A stretch of 64,000 nucleotides of DNA from Paramacrobiotus metropolitanus. Its lineage: Eukaryota; Tardigrada; Eutardigrada; Parachela; Macrobiotidae. The position numbers were made by a program, and so were the translations under genes. The stretch covers positions 1,736,001-1,800,000 of the forward strand of contig NW_026570227.1 of assembly GCF_019649055.1 (NCBI RefSeq), read 5' to 3'. Under the pieces are notes generated by a model. It was not told the DNA's origin. It saw nothing but the letters and a program-made list of their open reading frames with translations, and did not search any database. This document shows, piece after piece, positions 31,898 to 43,748 of the stretch. The stretch's first letter is position 1. The number at the start of each line of letters is the position of its first letter.

Positions 31898-32745
31898 TAG
31901 GTGAACTAGTGACCGAGCTACGACTACTGTCCAGCGCACACAGCCCTTTAGTGGAACGATTGACTGAGCTACAATTACAGTCCAATGCTTAGATCCCGTT
32001 AGGTGAGCTAGTGACCGAGCAACCAATACTGTCCAGTGCACAGAGCCCGTTAGGTGAACTAGTGACCGAGCTACCACTACTGCCCAGTGCTTAGATCCCG
32101 TTAGGTAGATGGGTGACCGAGCTACAAATACTGTCCAGTGCACAGAGCCCGTTAGGTGAACTAGTGACCGAGCTACCACTACTGCCCAGTGCTTAGATCC
32201 CGTTAGGTAGATGGGTGACCGAGCTACAAATAATGTCCAGTGCACAGAGCCCGTTAGGTGAACTAGTGACCGAGCTACCGCTACAGCCCAGTGCACACAG
32301 ACCATTAAGTGAACGCGTGACCGAGCTACCACCACTGTCCAGTGCACAGAACCCGTTAGGTGAAAGAGTGATTCGAGCTACCACTACTGTCCAGTGCACA
32401 CAGCCCTTTAGTGGAACGAGTGACTGAGCTACAATTACTGTCCAATGCTTAGATCCCGTTAGGTGAGCTAGTGACCGAGCTACCACTACTGTCCAGTGCA
32501 AACAACCCTTAAGGAGAACGAGTGACTGAACTACCATTACTGTCCAGTGCTTAGATCCCGTTAGGTAGATGGGTGACCGAGCTACCAATAATGTCCAGTG
32601 CACAGAGCCCTTTAGTGGAACGCGTGACCGAGCTACCACTAATGTCCAGTGCACGGAGTCCATTAGATAGATGGGTGACCGAGCTACCAATACTGTCCAC
32701 TGTCCAGTTCATAGAGCCCGTTAGGTGAACGTATAACCAAACTGC
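31898..32745. repeat. 51-bp minisatellite, about 16-17 units
   Basis: The phrase GTGACCGAGC or a variant recurs every 51 bp from 31909 (31909, 31960, 32011, 32062, 32113, 32164, 32215, 32266 and onwards) to about 32730. Two alternating unit types differ around CTTAGATCCC versus CACAGAGCCC. As 51 is a multiple of three, long open frames appear on the minus strand with a 17-residue period (HWTVVVARSLVHLTG type). A one-base insertion near 32370 splits that frame. No splice context, signal peptide or promoter makes it a gene. Confidence 0.9.
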
Positions 32746-33605
32746 AATTACTGAAAAAATAGTATTGAGCTCGCTAAGTTGTTAGTTTGTGATCAAACTG
32801 GCACCAGTGTCCAAGTCTGAGCTTTCTTTTAGTTTGTAATGTAGTACTCTCGTGGTTGATTAGATTCGGATGGTTTACAAAAATACCTGTAAAAAACAAA
32901 GTACCTGTAACAAAAATACCTGTAAAGTCAAAGTAAATGCGCTCGAGTGCACGAAGCTAAAACATCTATTTTTTTATATAATTTTTGTTTTCGGGCTTTT
33001 CGGATTTATCCATTCTGTTTAAGGGGTTAGCTGATAAACTGATCCATTTTAAGTTAACAATCCGCAAACCGGCCGTGGAGTTTAGAACCCAAGAAACGCG
33101 GAGGCGAAGCCGAGGCTGTTTCTTGTAAATAATATAATTATCACAAGTTATCGCACTATTGCGGAGCTCTCGTGTGGTCACCGGAAGTTGGGAGAACTTC
33201 ACCGGGAGTGTTGCCCACTTGGCAGAAAACGCCAAGCGACGGAATTACGCTCACTGGAAAATCGTTTTATCCATTAATCGTTGAAAAGTTGGGTGTTGTC
33301 GGCCCGGCTTCAAGCGAACGATCGCAATTCATGGGCCGGAAGATTTGTGATTTGACTGGAGAGGCGGACTAATGTTTAAGAGAAAGGCTAAATGACTGCC
33401 TCAACTGCAAGGGTTTGTCTGCTCAATGAATAAACTAAATTAAATTAAACTACTGATGTATTGAGTATTTTGCCGTTTAATCCGCAGGAAGATACCGGTT
33501 TTGGGTGTTTTTTTTCAGTTTTCAAATCTTTAAGTGTGAATTAGTGTGCCCAAGCCGGCAATTTTCGGAAAATTGGCGATTATTGCCTGCTGAAGTGCAC
33601 ATATA

Positions 33606-34510
33606 CAAAGGGCGTACCAAAAGTAAGTTTCCCTCTTTTGCCTCCTTGCCATTTGAAGCAATAAACATGTGATATATTTTTTGTTGTATAAGTAATTATG
33701 TAAACTAACTAGGGAAATAAGAATCAGAAGATTCAATGAAGAACTGGGAAGAGGAAAAATAGAATAGCGAGACCACTTATACATCTCTCTCCACGGGTTT
33801 TTTTGAAGCTGTTTCTTTTTATTGCCACTTCCGTTCTTGTTATAATTTCGAAGTTAAATTTAAAGTGTTAGTTGCAAGTACTGTTCTCAATATTACTACG
33901 ATGACAAAACGGTTTGAAAAATTCACGAAGTGGAGCAAATACATTTTTTCTTCATGACGCCAGAATTCCCCTTTTCTGCCTTCCTGCTGATATGAATCCC
34001 AGGTTCTTTGCATCAATAAAAAGAAAATTTCATGCGCAGTCATGCGCAACTTAGACACCAATAACTTCAAGTAATACCGACAATAATAATGTTTTAAAAG
34101 AAATTTTCGATTTTTTACCGTGTGGCACCTTGAGCAGCTCCGTGGTTTTTCCACCTAGTCATCGATAGTTTTTAATTCTTTGCAAAAGCATTATGAAAAA
34201 GTTATTTATGTCGTACTTGGAATTAGAACAGAAAAGAATTTCTGATTTGATAATATTTTGCGCTTTGCGAAAAGTAAACAGGAAGACTAAGAAAAATATT
34301 AAAAACTGTCTGGGTAAAACACGTGGCAACGTCCGGAACACCTTTGACGGTTTTCTCGGCAGTACTTTCCCATTTGATAGTAGTTAGGTACAGTTATATT
34401 TTACTTCGGTTCGTTAATGAAGGACGTTTCTAAAATATGGTTCATAAGAGCTAAAAGCATTCAGGCCGGGAGATACAAAATAGGGAAACTTACTTTTGGT
34501 ACGCCCTTTG
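33606..34510. mobile_element. Tc1/mariner-like element remnant with perfect 29-bp TIRs
   Basis: Left end 33606-33634 starts CAAAGGGCGTACCAAAAGTA; right end 34482-34510 is its exact reverse complement over 29 bp. Both ends abut TA dinucleotides (33604-33605 and 34511-34512), the target duplication typical of Tc1/mariner. Length is 905 bp. Inner frames (up to about 104 codons on minus, 33840-34154) are short and I cannot identify a transposase or DDE/D motif. It is a decayed or internally deleted copy. Confidence 0.85.
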
Positions 34511-34512
34511 TA

Positions 34513-35148
34513 GTATAAACTATTACGATTATAATATAATGACAACATATGCTGTACACTTAAACTGAATACAGGTAAGAGACGTACGATGGTGAAGAAA
34601 AAACCTTGAAGAATGCCTCGCGTGTTAAGAGGCTGATTCATCGCCAGCCGGAAAACGGTGCGGCCAGGAGAATCCGGTTTAGCAGCCTTCAGAATTAAAT
34701 TTCCTATGCATGCAACCGATCGTCTGACGAATACCTGTCACCTACGTATACGTTTCGACGAGGTGCGCGCTAAGAGTTTGGAGAAATATGCAGAGTTTTC
34801 ACGCTGCCATGCGGCGCGATGATTCGCCAACAGGTGCGCGCCACTACGCTGCATATGTGATAAGGCAGGCAGTTAATATACAGCAACTGCTATAACGGGA
34901 TGTGGTGCGGAAAATTATCGCTCCCGTCATATTAACAGTATTATTATCCACACTACAGTAATCCTTTAACTGGATATCTGCTGGAATTTACCCGCTGTGC
35001 CGGTGTATACATGGTTATTGCGCGGAGATCCTGCAGACTGCAACCAGGAGAATATCGCGGGATTGGTTTAGCTGACCGGTATTTATGAGGGACGAGCTGG
35101 TCTTCTGACCGACTGCCCACCGCGGCGGTTATTCTCATCCTTGTCGCC
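34513..35148. other. Upstream region of Cys-rich peptide gene 1
   Basis: No exon seen. GC-balanced from about 34640. There is no clear TATA box, unlike most other members of the peptide family. Confidence 0.4.
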
Positions 35149-36037
35149 ATGCCGGCCGCCTGCCTCTGCTGGTCAGCCGCAGGCACCACCCACTTCCTCC
35201 TCTCTCTCCTAATCGCTCTCCATGTATTCTCCTTCGCCTCTGCCGGCCTGTTCACCGCGCTTTTCGGCGGAGAAGATCCCAGGTACGATACACCTGAAGC
35301 ACATCTGTCCTTATTCCTTATCCATTAAACAACTTCCAATTTGCTACGGTTTCGGTTGTTTTTTCAATGTAAAAATTTCAATCAGTTTGATTAGAGTACA
35401 TCCGCGCATGTATACACATATACATATATAGACATAATTATATTAAATTATATATACATATATTAAATATATATACATATATACATATATTAAATTATAT
35501 ATACATATATTAAATATACATACATATATTATATATATACATATAGTTACATATACATATATATATACATATATACATATATATACATTATATATCTATA
35601 TACATATATTTGTTACTAGAGCTCATAAGTCAACATGTTTAGTCAAGTCTTCCAGATTCATTGACGTAACATCCGGATAATGATACAGTATATAGGCAAT
35701 CCCATGTAGCGCATATGCATATGTACAATTTGTTTGTTTTTTTTTTGCTTTGCGTATTAAGACACAGATGCACACTACTGCCAAGTTGGCATATTTACCG
35801 TCTGTTTTGTGTTCTTTGTACAGGTACTGCTCGTGGCACGGAACGGCTCCCTTCTGCAGTCCCTCGTGTCCCGCCGGGAAGGTTAAAGCGGAAGGCCGGG
35901 AGACAAAGTGCGGAAGCAGCAGCATCTTCTGCTGTCTGACCGGCCAGAAGATCGTCTGCTGTCCCAAGGACTTCGATTTCAACACACAGCCTGTCATCTT
36001 CGCCAAACTCCCGCCCGAAGCACCCACTGCCCCTTAA
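35149..36037 (+). CDS. Cys-rich secreted peptide family, member 1 (divergent)
   Basis: Exon 1 is 35149-35282 and exon 2 is 35824-36037 (phase 2), 115 residues. Residues about 15-32 are a hydrophobic signal (FLLSLLIALHVFSFASA). The mature region has the family framework C-x8-C-x3-C-x13-C-x6-CC-x7-CC, beginning RYCSWHGTAPFC. It departs from the others in three ways: YC replaces HC, GSSSIF follows Cys4 instead of GPN-type, and the C-terminus ends in a Pro-rich tail (LPPEAPTAP) instead of the AMAIAK block. There is no second intron. The intron carries a long (ATATAC)n microsatellite. As the most diverged and outermost copy it could approximate the founder of the array, by inference. Function unknown. 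Confidence 0.82.
35399..35612. repeat. (TA/TACATA)n microsatellite
   Basis: About 210 bp of TATATACATA-type simple sequence inside the intron of peptide gene 1. Confidence 0.9.
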
Positions 36038-37012
36038 ATTAAACGCCCCCTTCTTTGTTCCCATTTAACAATGCACACCCTTGCTGTTGGCTTAATTTAT
36101 TACTATCGTTTATTAGAATTACTTTTATTCGCACAATGAACACAAATTAAACAGAAAATTGTGCCTCGACTGGTGGTTTGTCAGATGTGTACTTTAAATC
36201 CTTCATTTTTATTAGAGATTCGTGCTGGGAAATGTAATACAAGAGTATCAGTTAACAACAAAAAAACGCATAACAGTAATAACACCATTTCCGTTCAGCC
36301 AAAGGAAAGGCAAAGTGCACTTGTAAAATTTTCCAATAGCCTGATAAGATATCTCCGTTAATGCAATTTGACAACTGTAGTGAGATTATTATAATACTAT
36401 CAATATTGTTGTTTAATTATATACAACATATATTTTATATACATTTACAATATATTTATATACATTTATTTTATACACATTTTTTATATACTGAGCCGAT
36501 TTACATTAAATAAATTGATTTAATTTTAAACCATGAAAAAACACCCAAAATTGTCAGTGTCATTCGGGATCTTAGGACGTCAGTGTGACTAAAAAAAGCC
36601 CCTTTTTTCTCTAACAGCTAGATTGTTGAATTATACTGCGCTACACCGTTGACCGTTGTACGCTGAAATTTGTGCGTATCTTCATCTGATTGATTTTATT
36701 TATTATCGATAAAATTATTTAACACCGCACACCGCTGATTACAATCACCGAATCGGTATAAGCAAAACAATCTTGCCTTTTGCCACTATACACGATCTGA
36801 TTAGCGTGCAGCGTCTACTTCGAGGAATTTCGGCTGTTTTTGGCAGTGGCTTCCCGTTAAATTAAGGTGTTGATATGACTGTCCAACATCAGCGGTATAA
36901 ATATCTCAGCAATCGCAGAAACCGACAGCTGACTGCTGTTAATTATAGCGCCGATCGCCGTTGCGTACTTAGTTATTTTGTGAGGATTAGCGTATTTATT
37001 CCCCGCTGCACA
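36038..37012. other. Spacer between peptide genes 1 and 2
   Basis: AT-rich. TATAAATA at 36895-36902 is the probable TATA box of peptide gene 2. No gene seen. Confidence 0.5.
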
Positions 37013-37763
37013 ATGAATAAGTTTGTCATGTTGACCTTTGTGGCGGTCTGCGTGCTGGTCACCGTGCTGGAGACGGAAGCCAAACCCAAGTAAGCGCACA
37101 TTTTTCTACCTTTACATAATATATAGTTTCTACGTTATAATGTATTTTAACATCGGCATATGTATTTATTTTAAAGTAATTATGTAATCGTACTATCACG
37201 GTATTTCGTTTGTTTGCAGGCACTGCACATGGCACGGAACAGGTTAGTCTGCGTATGCAGTGCGATTATTAATAAATATTTATCCCAAATAAATACAAAT
37301 AAATTCAAATAAATTATTATAGAAGCAAATAGACAATAATAAATGGTATAAACTGCAAATTGTGGCGCTTACATTTTACATAATACACATAAACATATAC
37401 AATATATATTTACATACATACATAATACGTGTATACATGTTTGTAAACATATTTACATATATACTGGCTAATATAAAGTGTTATTGTTTTATTTGTTATT
37501 ACGCGTAACTAACATTTATTAATTTTTGACTTTCGTATAAAATGAAATCTTTCAGTACTAGTCATTATACTGAAAACGTTGAATATTTTCCAGCGCCGCT
37601 GTGCATGCCGTCGTGTCCGAGCGGGAAGAAGAAGATCCCCGGCACAGAATCCAAGTGCGGCCCCAACACCGTGGCCTGCTGCGTGACCAACAAGAAGTTC
37701 GTCTGCTGTCCCAACGACTGGCAGGGTAACGCCGCCAACGCCATGGCCATCGCCAAGGAATAG
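37013..37763 (+). CDS. Cys-rich secreted peptide family, member 2
   Basis: Three exons: 37013-37089 (signal peptide, phase 2), a 23-nt micro-exon 37220-37242 encoding HCTWHGT, and 37594-37763. Precursor of 88 residues. The signal runs MNKFVMLTFVAVCVLVTVLE; the mature peptide has eight cysteines in the family spacing and ends with the conserved block WQGNAANAMAIAKE. The micro-exon donor is ACAG|GTTAGT, so the second intron interrupts the Ala codon after HGT. TATA box about 118 bp upstream of the start. Lys-rich between Cys3 and Cys4 (SGKKKIPGTESK), so the mature peptide is probably cationic there. Confidence 0.87.
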
Positions 37764-38328
37764 CCGTTCACTCCTTAATCCCGCCACCGTTGTACGAACC
37801 ACTGCTCCCATGCCTTTCTGTTTTGAACTGATTTGTAACGCGTCATACTACCATCAACATGTAACGATTGCATACCATAGCGCATTCTAACTGACGCTAT
37901 TATCGCTTAATGTGTACCTAAAAAATCTATGTTTAATTTGCTGTGAAATGCGACGTGTACTGCAATTTGTGAATCGGGAAGCAAATTATGCATGTGCGCG
38001 TCCTGTGCTCTGAAATTGCGTAGATGAAATAAAAAAGGTCGAACATCGGTGCTGCGATGTGATGTTGTGGAAGAGTAATATTTCCCGACCAACAATCGGC
38101 GAGGTCATTTTTAATTGAATCTCACACTGGTAATATAAACAACAATAATGCTGATTATCCAAGCATCAACTACTCTGTGCAAGTTAAAAGGTCATGATCG
38201 ATCACGAAGCGAGTAATCAAAACACAGCAGTATTGGCAAAAAAAGCCGTCTATTTCGCAGCAAACTAGAGTATGTATAGTAATTTTCGGAGATTTGCGTT
38301 TCCACAGCAGGTTGTTAAAAGGGCGTAA
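37764..38328. other. Spacer between peptide gene 2 and inverted copy 3
   Basis: No feature beyond an extended nuclear-receptor-like AAAGGTCA at about 38187. The two genes converge here tail to tail. Confidence 0.4.
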
Positions 38329-39085
38329 TTACGTCTTGGCGATGGCGATGGCGTTGGCGGCGTTGCCCTCCCAGGCCTTGGGGCAGCAGACCAGCTTCTG
38401 GCCGGTGACGCAGCAGGCGATGCTGTTGGGGCCGCACTTGGACTCCGTGCCGGGCACCTTCTTCTTCCCGCTCGGACACGACGCCATGCAGCTACACACA
38501 GACACACACAATCAGTGACCTTTTAAATTAAGCATTTGTCTACGCGTGCGCGGGATGCACTTACAAGGGGCCGTTCCGTGCCATGTGCAGTGCCTGCAAA
38601 GGTCAACAAGCGATATACATAATTCATCTTCGTCAAGTTCTTATATAAGGACGTAGTTCGTATCGAACAGCGAACCACATAATTAAACAAGTGCACACTA
38701 CGTCACAGTTCAAATTTTAAACATTGAAAAAACAACCAAAATCTCTATCCTCCCGTGGGTTAAAAAATAGCGTACTTGGCACACCCGTAGCGTATTATTT
38801 ATGCCATCAAGTTTATATAGGTAGTATATTTATGTCAAGGTTGTATATTATTTGTATAAGTTTATATATGAATATTATTTATAAAATATATTAGTTGGTA
38901 AGAAAACAAATTACGAAAACAATATTAACTGATAATTAAATAATTAAACAATAATAATTAAATATTATAGAAAATCCATAATAAAATTGGTAAAATGCGT
39001 TCGTACTTGTTGCCCCAAGCGTCCGCGGTCCAGCTGCCTAACAACACCATCCCACCCACAAGAACCAGAAAATCAGCTTCTCCAT
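38329..39085 (-). pseudogene. Cys-rich secreted peptide family, member 3 (inverted, broken)
   Basis: The only minus-strand family member. Pieces: signal-like exon 39085-39007, small exon 38593-38565 (29 nt, HCTWHGTAP), and last exon 38491-38329 with all later cysteines and the AAN-x-A-x-AIAK tail. Two breaks are visible. The first exon is 79 nt where 77 or 80 would keep phase, and it meets TAG after 15 codons. The 29-nt exon leaves one base, yet the last exon supplies only one base before its Cys codon, so that junction is also out of frame. Splice signals (GTACGA, GTAAGT, CAG, TAG) are intact. Reading: a recently disabled copy, or two assembly indels. The third exon itself is undamaged. Confidence 0.72.
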
Positions 39086-40105
39086 AATAGCGTTCCGGAT
39101 GGAAGATTCCAACGAGAAAAATAGAATGAGGAAATTAAAGGAGATTAAACTTGGCGCGTGATTTTGACTTTTGGACGTGGCAGCTACTCGTAAGTCGTAC
39201 CGAAAGAATGGCCGTTATATAAAAACGCTGGAGCAAAGAAAATTAATGCACTACGCGTACGAGTAGTACGTTTTGATTAGTGCATACAAAGTGAATACTG
39301 AAGAGCGTCGCAACGATCCCTATCAGTCTTTTAAGCCGCCTTTGATGGCCATAGGAAAACGGGGCGGGATAAAGGTCAAGTGCAGGATGGAATTCGGTTA
39401 AGCCGCGCTTATCCGTCATCAGTCGTCTCATCCGATCTGCCATTTGCAAGAAGTGATGACTAATTACGTATACCCAGGCTGGATAATACATTACCGATTA
39501 GCGGTTGAAAGGTACAGCGGCGCCCTGATTTTGGCTGGAAATTACAGCCGTCTGATTACTTGCGCCAGCTTTCTTAGGTTTCTTAGGTTTTCTTATGCTT
39601 CTTATTTCATTTCCCGAAATTGCCCATAAACTGTCGGGAGATTATGAATGCGTCCCGACGCGTAGTATAGTGTATTAAGGTTTCGTGACTGTTTGCCGGT
39701 TTTTCAAGTGCAATTTGGACTTTTTAACGGCGTTCATAATAAACAGTTATCGACGTAATGTTTTTACGGCCAGTTGCTTGCAGTATAAATTCTGTGTATA
39801 AAGATTAATTCGGTATAATTCGGTATATACGCGGTAATTAAAGACACAAACCGCGTACGAAACTGTACGTACCGGCAAGTATTTTATCAAACTGGCGGCA
39901 CAAGGTTCAACTGGCTTATCGCTGTCGCACAGCTGTGCATGCGTACGACGCATCATCCGCTCGGTTGTTTCCACAGCTGACTGGCACAAAGCTTAACAAC
40001 TTCGTCAACAACTTTTGGCTGTTGCTCTGTTTATCACAACCATAACACTGATTTTCTCCTTACAAGGTACAATTTTTTGCTGAATTTATTTTAATTTTCG
40101 CGAAA
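39086..40105. other. Spacer upstream of the amidase gene
   Basis: Holds the likely promoter of peptide copy 3 (TTATATAAAAACG near 39215 on plus, i.e. TATA-like on minus). No exon seen. Confidence 0.4.
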
Positions 40106-42708
40106 ATGGCGTGGAAATCGTGGACATGGCGGGATTGGTTGATCCACCTCCTGCGTTTATATATTGATTTTATTTCCGACCTCTTGTTCGGCGTGTACTA
40201 CCGCTTCTTCGGCTCCCACCAGCGTCTGCCGCCCGTCCGCTCGGACCTCCTTCGTCTGAGCGCCACCGCCCTGGCGCGGCGCATCCGTGCCGGGCAGCTG
40301 TCCAGCGCCGACGTCGTCGACGCCTACATCCAGCGCATCCAGGAGGTCAACCCCGCCATCAACGCCGTCGTCGCCCAGCGCTTCGAGCAGGCGCGCCGCG
40401 AGGCCCGGGACCTCGACCGCCGCCTGCGGGACACCGGCTTCGAGGGCCTCGACGACGGGGAGTTCGCCGAGTCCCGGACGCCCCTCCTCGGCGTCCCCAT
40501 CACCGTCAAGGAGTGCCTGCAGGTCCAGGGCATGCCGCAGACCTCCGGGGCGGTGGCGCGCCGGCATGTCGTGGCGGAGGCCGACGCCGAGGCCGTGCAC
40601 CGGCTGCGACGGGCCGGGGCCATTGTCCTGGGGGTGACCAACATCTGCGAGGTGTGCATGTGGTGGGAGACGGATTGCAAGGTGTACGGGCGCACCCGGA
40701 ACCCGTATGATGTCAACCGGACGGTGGGCGGGTCGTCCGGCGGGGAGGGCGCGATTATCGGGGCGGCGGGGTCACCATGCGGGATCGGGTCGGATATAGG
40801 CGGGAGTATCCGCATCCCGGCGTTCTTCTGCGGGGTGTTCGGGCATAAACCCACGCGAGGGCTGACACCGTTGACGGGGAAGTTCCCGGCTAGTAATGAG
40901 AATACGGCTCGGTTTAACACCGTCGGACCGCTGTGTCGGTACGCGGAGGACCTCCGACCTTTCTATAAAGTATGTATTTGAAAATAATAATCTTATGTAC
41001 ATAAATTATAGTAAAAAACTATTTACATATAAATAATTTATATATGCAATTATTTATATATAAACACATCCATAAAAAACATATATACATAAACATATAT
41101 GCGTATTATCAAGTACTTACTATAGTGTGAGGAGGACTACCGTTTGACGTCATCATCTCGCATACACTGGAGGGCGGCTGCCATGGTGACAGATGCGCGT
41201 TTTTTACGGTTTTTGTTAGTTTTCTCAGCATATTTCTTTTCTCTTCTATTTCTAGCCCCTCATGCTTGGGTTTCTAAATTCAATATGATCTGTTAAAAAT
41301 ATCAGAAAGCTTCAGAGGAGAAAGGAACAATAAAAAATATCTTAAAAAGGGACAATAAAATCTGTGGGCCTATGGTAAGCAGTAGCACACCAGTGCATTC
41401 TGTATGCGACAGTGATGACGTAGTCGACCGTTGCAGAGTCGCTTCCCAGTCCTCTACCTATAGTAAGTTCTTGGTATTATATAAAAATTAATAACAAATG
41501 GAAATACACGTTTTTAGTAAATATTAGAAAATTTAAAAGCGAGCATTTTTATTTACTTTTACTTCTGTGGGTATTTTATATTTATATTTTTCTTTACAAA
41601 TAATTATAATTTCAGGTTGTTTTGGGACCGGAAGCGAGGACTTTATCCCTGGATACCAAGGTGGACTTGTCGAGGTTGCGCGTCCACTACATCCTGCAGA
41701 TCGAGCACCCCTTCATCACGCCGGTACGCAGCTACATCAAGGAGGCCGTGCAGAAGGCCGCGAACCACCTGGCCTCCAAGCACCGCGCCCAGATCGTCCC
41801 CGAGGCGCCGATCAAGGAGCGGCTGGCGGCCTTCCGCTACACCGGCGACTTCTGGACGTCGGAGATCATCCACGATCCGAGTCATTCCTTCTCGGCGGAT
41901 ATGCTCAACGGCGCCGGGGAACTACAGCCGCGGGCGGAAGCCCTCCGCTGGATTAGTGGGCGGTCGGAACACACGTTGCCGGCGATTCTCCTGGCCGCCA
42001 TGGAACAGGCCACGCCCACCGACCAACAACGGTAGCTGTGAATGATTTTACCGTGTAGTTATCGAGATCTGAAAAGCATGTCAAAAAGTCGGTTTTCGGT
42101 AACTTCTCACGGTAAAATATTTAAAAAATTAAAAATAATAAAATAAAAAATACGCGTCAATGCATTTCAATTTCATTTCAAAATTAAAAATAATAAAATA
42201 AAAAATACGCGTCAATGCATTTCGTCAATGCATGCCTTGGCGTTTACACCGGAAACGGTTGCAGGAAACACTGGAGTAAAGTGCGCGATGAACTGGAGAA
42301 CGAGATCGTGGATATTCTGGGCAACGACGGCATCCTCATCATGCCGACGCATCCCGCACGGCGCCCTATCAAAACCAGCCCAAAGTGATGCACCTCAATA
42401 TTCTCTACACCGGTATGTACCGGTCGACTAAAAAAATCATAAACAAATTTACGCTGGTCTTCAGCAAAAATCACAATTTATTTTCTAGTAAATAATAAAA
42501 CGTTTATATAATATCAGCGGAAGTTGTCCATTATATAGCGCTCTTCAACACCCTGGGCCTGCCGGTGACGCATGTGCCGATGGGCGTGGACGGGGCGGGG
42601 CTACCGTACGGCATCCAGATCATCAGCAGCCATTACAACGACCACCTGACGCTGGCGGTGGCCTGCGAGCTGGAGAAGGCCTTTGGCGGCTGGAGGGAGC
42701 CCAGTTAA
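40106..42708 (+). CDS. FAAH2: FAAH2-like amidase-signature hydrolase (exon 3 frame break)
   Basis: Exons 40106-40969, 41616-42031, 42265-42412, 42518-42708; about 540 residues. It is an amidase-signature serine hydrolase of the fatty-acid amide hydrolase 2 type, which cleaves lipid amides such as anandamide on membranes. A membrane segment (about residues 11-35) precedes the domain. The Ser-cis-Ser-Lys triad is readable as K135 (ITVKEC), S210 (GGSSGG) and S234 (DIGGSIRIP), with the FAAH spacing of 24 between the serines. The last exon has NDHLTLAVA...LEK-x-FGGW, as in FAAH2. Exon 3 is 148 nt where 149 is needed: the frame changes between PTHPA and YQNQPKV near the CGGCGCCC tract at 42357-42365. 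Read literally it stops at 42388. The rest is under clear coding constraint, so an assembly indel or very recent mutation is likely. Confidence 0.85.
42126..42225 (+). repeat. 55-bp tandem duplication in amidase intron 2
   Basis: AAATTAAAAATAATAAAATA followed by TACGCGTCAATGCATTTC occurs at 42126 and again at 42181. Confidence 0.85.
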
Positions 42709-43634
42709 GCCAGATGGAAAAGGTCATCGGATGCCGCTATGCCACCGTTATTTACATGAGGCGCTAAGTTGCCCCTGAATTGTTTTGCAGTAAAAAAAAT
42801 AACATTTGTTATGGTGTGCTGTGTGTGCTAAACTGTATAGACTCTACGGTTTATGCCGGTTTTCCGTGTTGCCCACGTCCAGGGCCGTGTTTGTTGTTTG
42901 CCGTATGCCGGTGGGTGTTTTGGCACTCGCTGCTGTTTTAGTGTTTTTTTACCTCGATGCTGGTTTTTTACGACTTTTTTTCTGATCCTGCTCACCGCTA
43001 AAATCAGCAGCAGCCTGTGCTGTATTTCTAACACGGATTCGCGTTGGTGTTTAAAAAAGTAATGTTAACGTACGTTACAGAAAAATATTGCAAAATTTTG
43101 TGTTAAATAAAATTTACTGCGAGAACAAATAAAAAATTTTTAAAAAATAATGGAATTTTTAAATTACAGTTTATGATTAATTGAAGAAGTAAAACGTAGC
43201 GACCAATTAATATTAAATTTTTAATTACTTAAACGAAAATCGATTTAAAATCGAGCAATTTCAACCTTTTTTCGTAACTTAAGAGCGCGCATTCGTGAAT
43301 GAATATGCGAGCTAAAAATTTGCTCGCATTTAAAAAACATTAACGCATCTTTTCTCAGAAAAATTACAAAAATTCTTGGGATCAGGTCCGTTGCTACTGC
43401 CTGATGATTTTGTCCGAAAAGCACTGATGCTACGATTCCCCATCAACGTCCGCAGCGCCGGAAAGAAGCTAAACTGCTTCGTCATGGTTAAAGTAAAAAC
43501 AAAACAAGCAGGTTATAACTTATAAGGTAAGTAAATTTCGGCGTAGTTAAGAGTTTTATGTCACTTCTTGGCTAGCTGCAAGCGAGGAAGGATACCGCAG
43601 TGCGCTAGTGTATGTACACGTACTTAACAATCCG
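42709..43634. other. Spacer between amidase and peptide gene 4
   Basis: A GC-balanced portion (42.8-43.05 kb) is followed by AT-rich DNA. No gene seen. TATATATAA at 43635-43643 is the probable TATA box of peptide gene 4. Confidence 0.45.
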
Positions 43635-43748
43635 TATATATAAATGGCCCGGCACCGGCGCTAAGGGACAGTCAACCGTTGCCAGCTCTTACCGGAACAC
43701 ACCGCGTTTTTCACCGGATAATCGCCGAGCAAATAATTTTTAGCGAGA

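Noticed and set aside
31778-32690. Long minus-strand frames with 17-residue repeats
   Set aside because: Explained by a 51-bp minisatellite whose period is a multiple of three; no gene signals around it.
40157-40920. Minus-strand frames of 147 and 198 codons opposite amidase exon 1
   Set aside because: Antisense shadows; the plus strand carries the amidase signature and catalytic residues.
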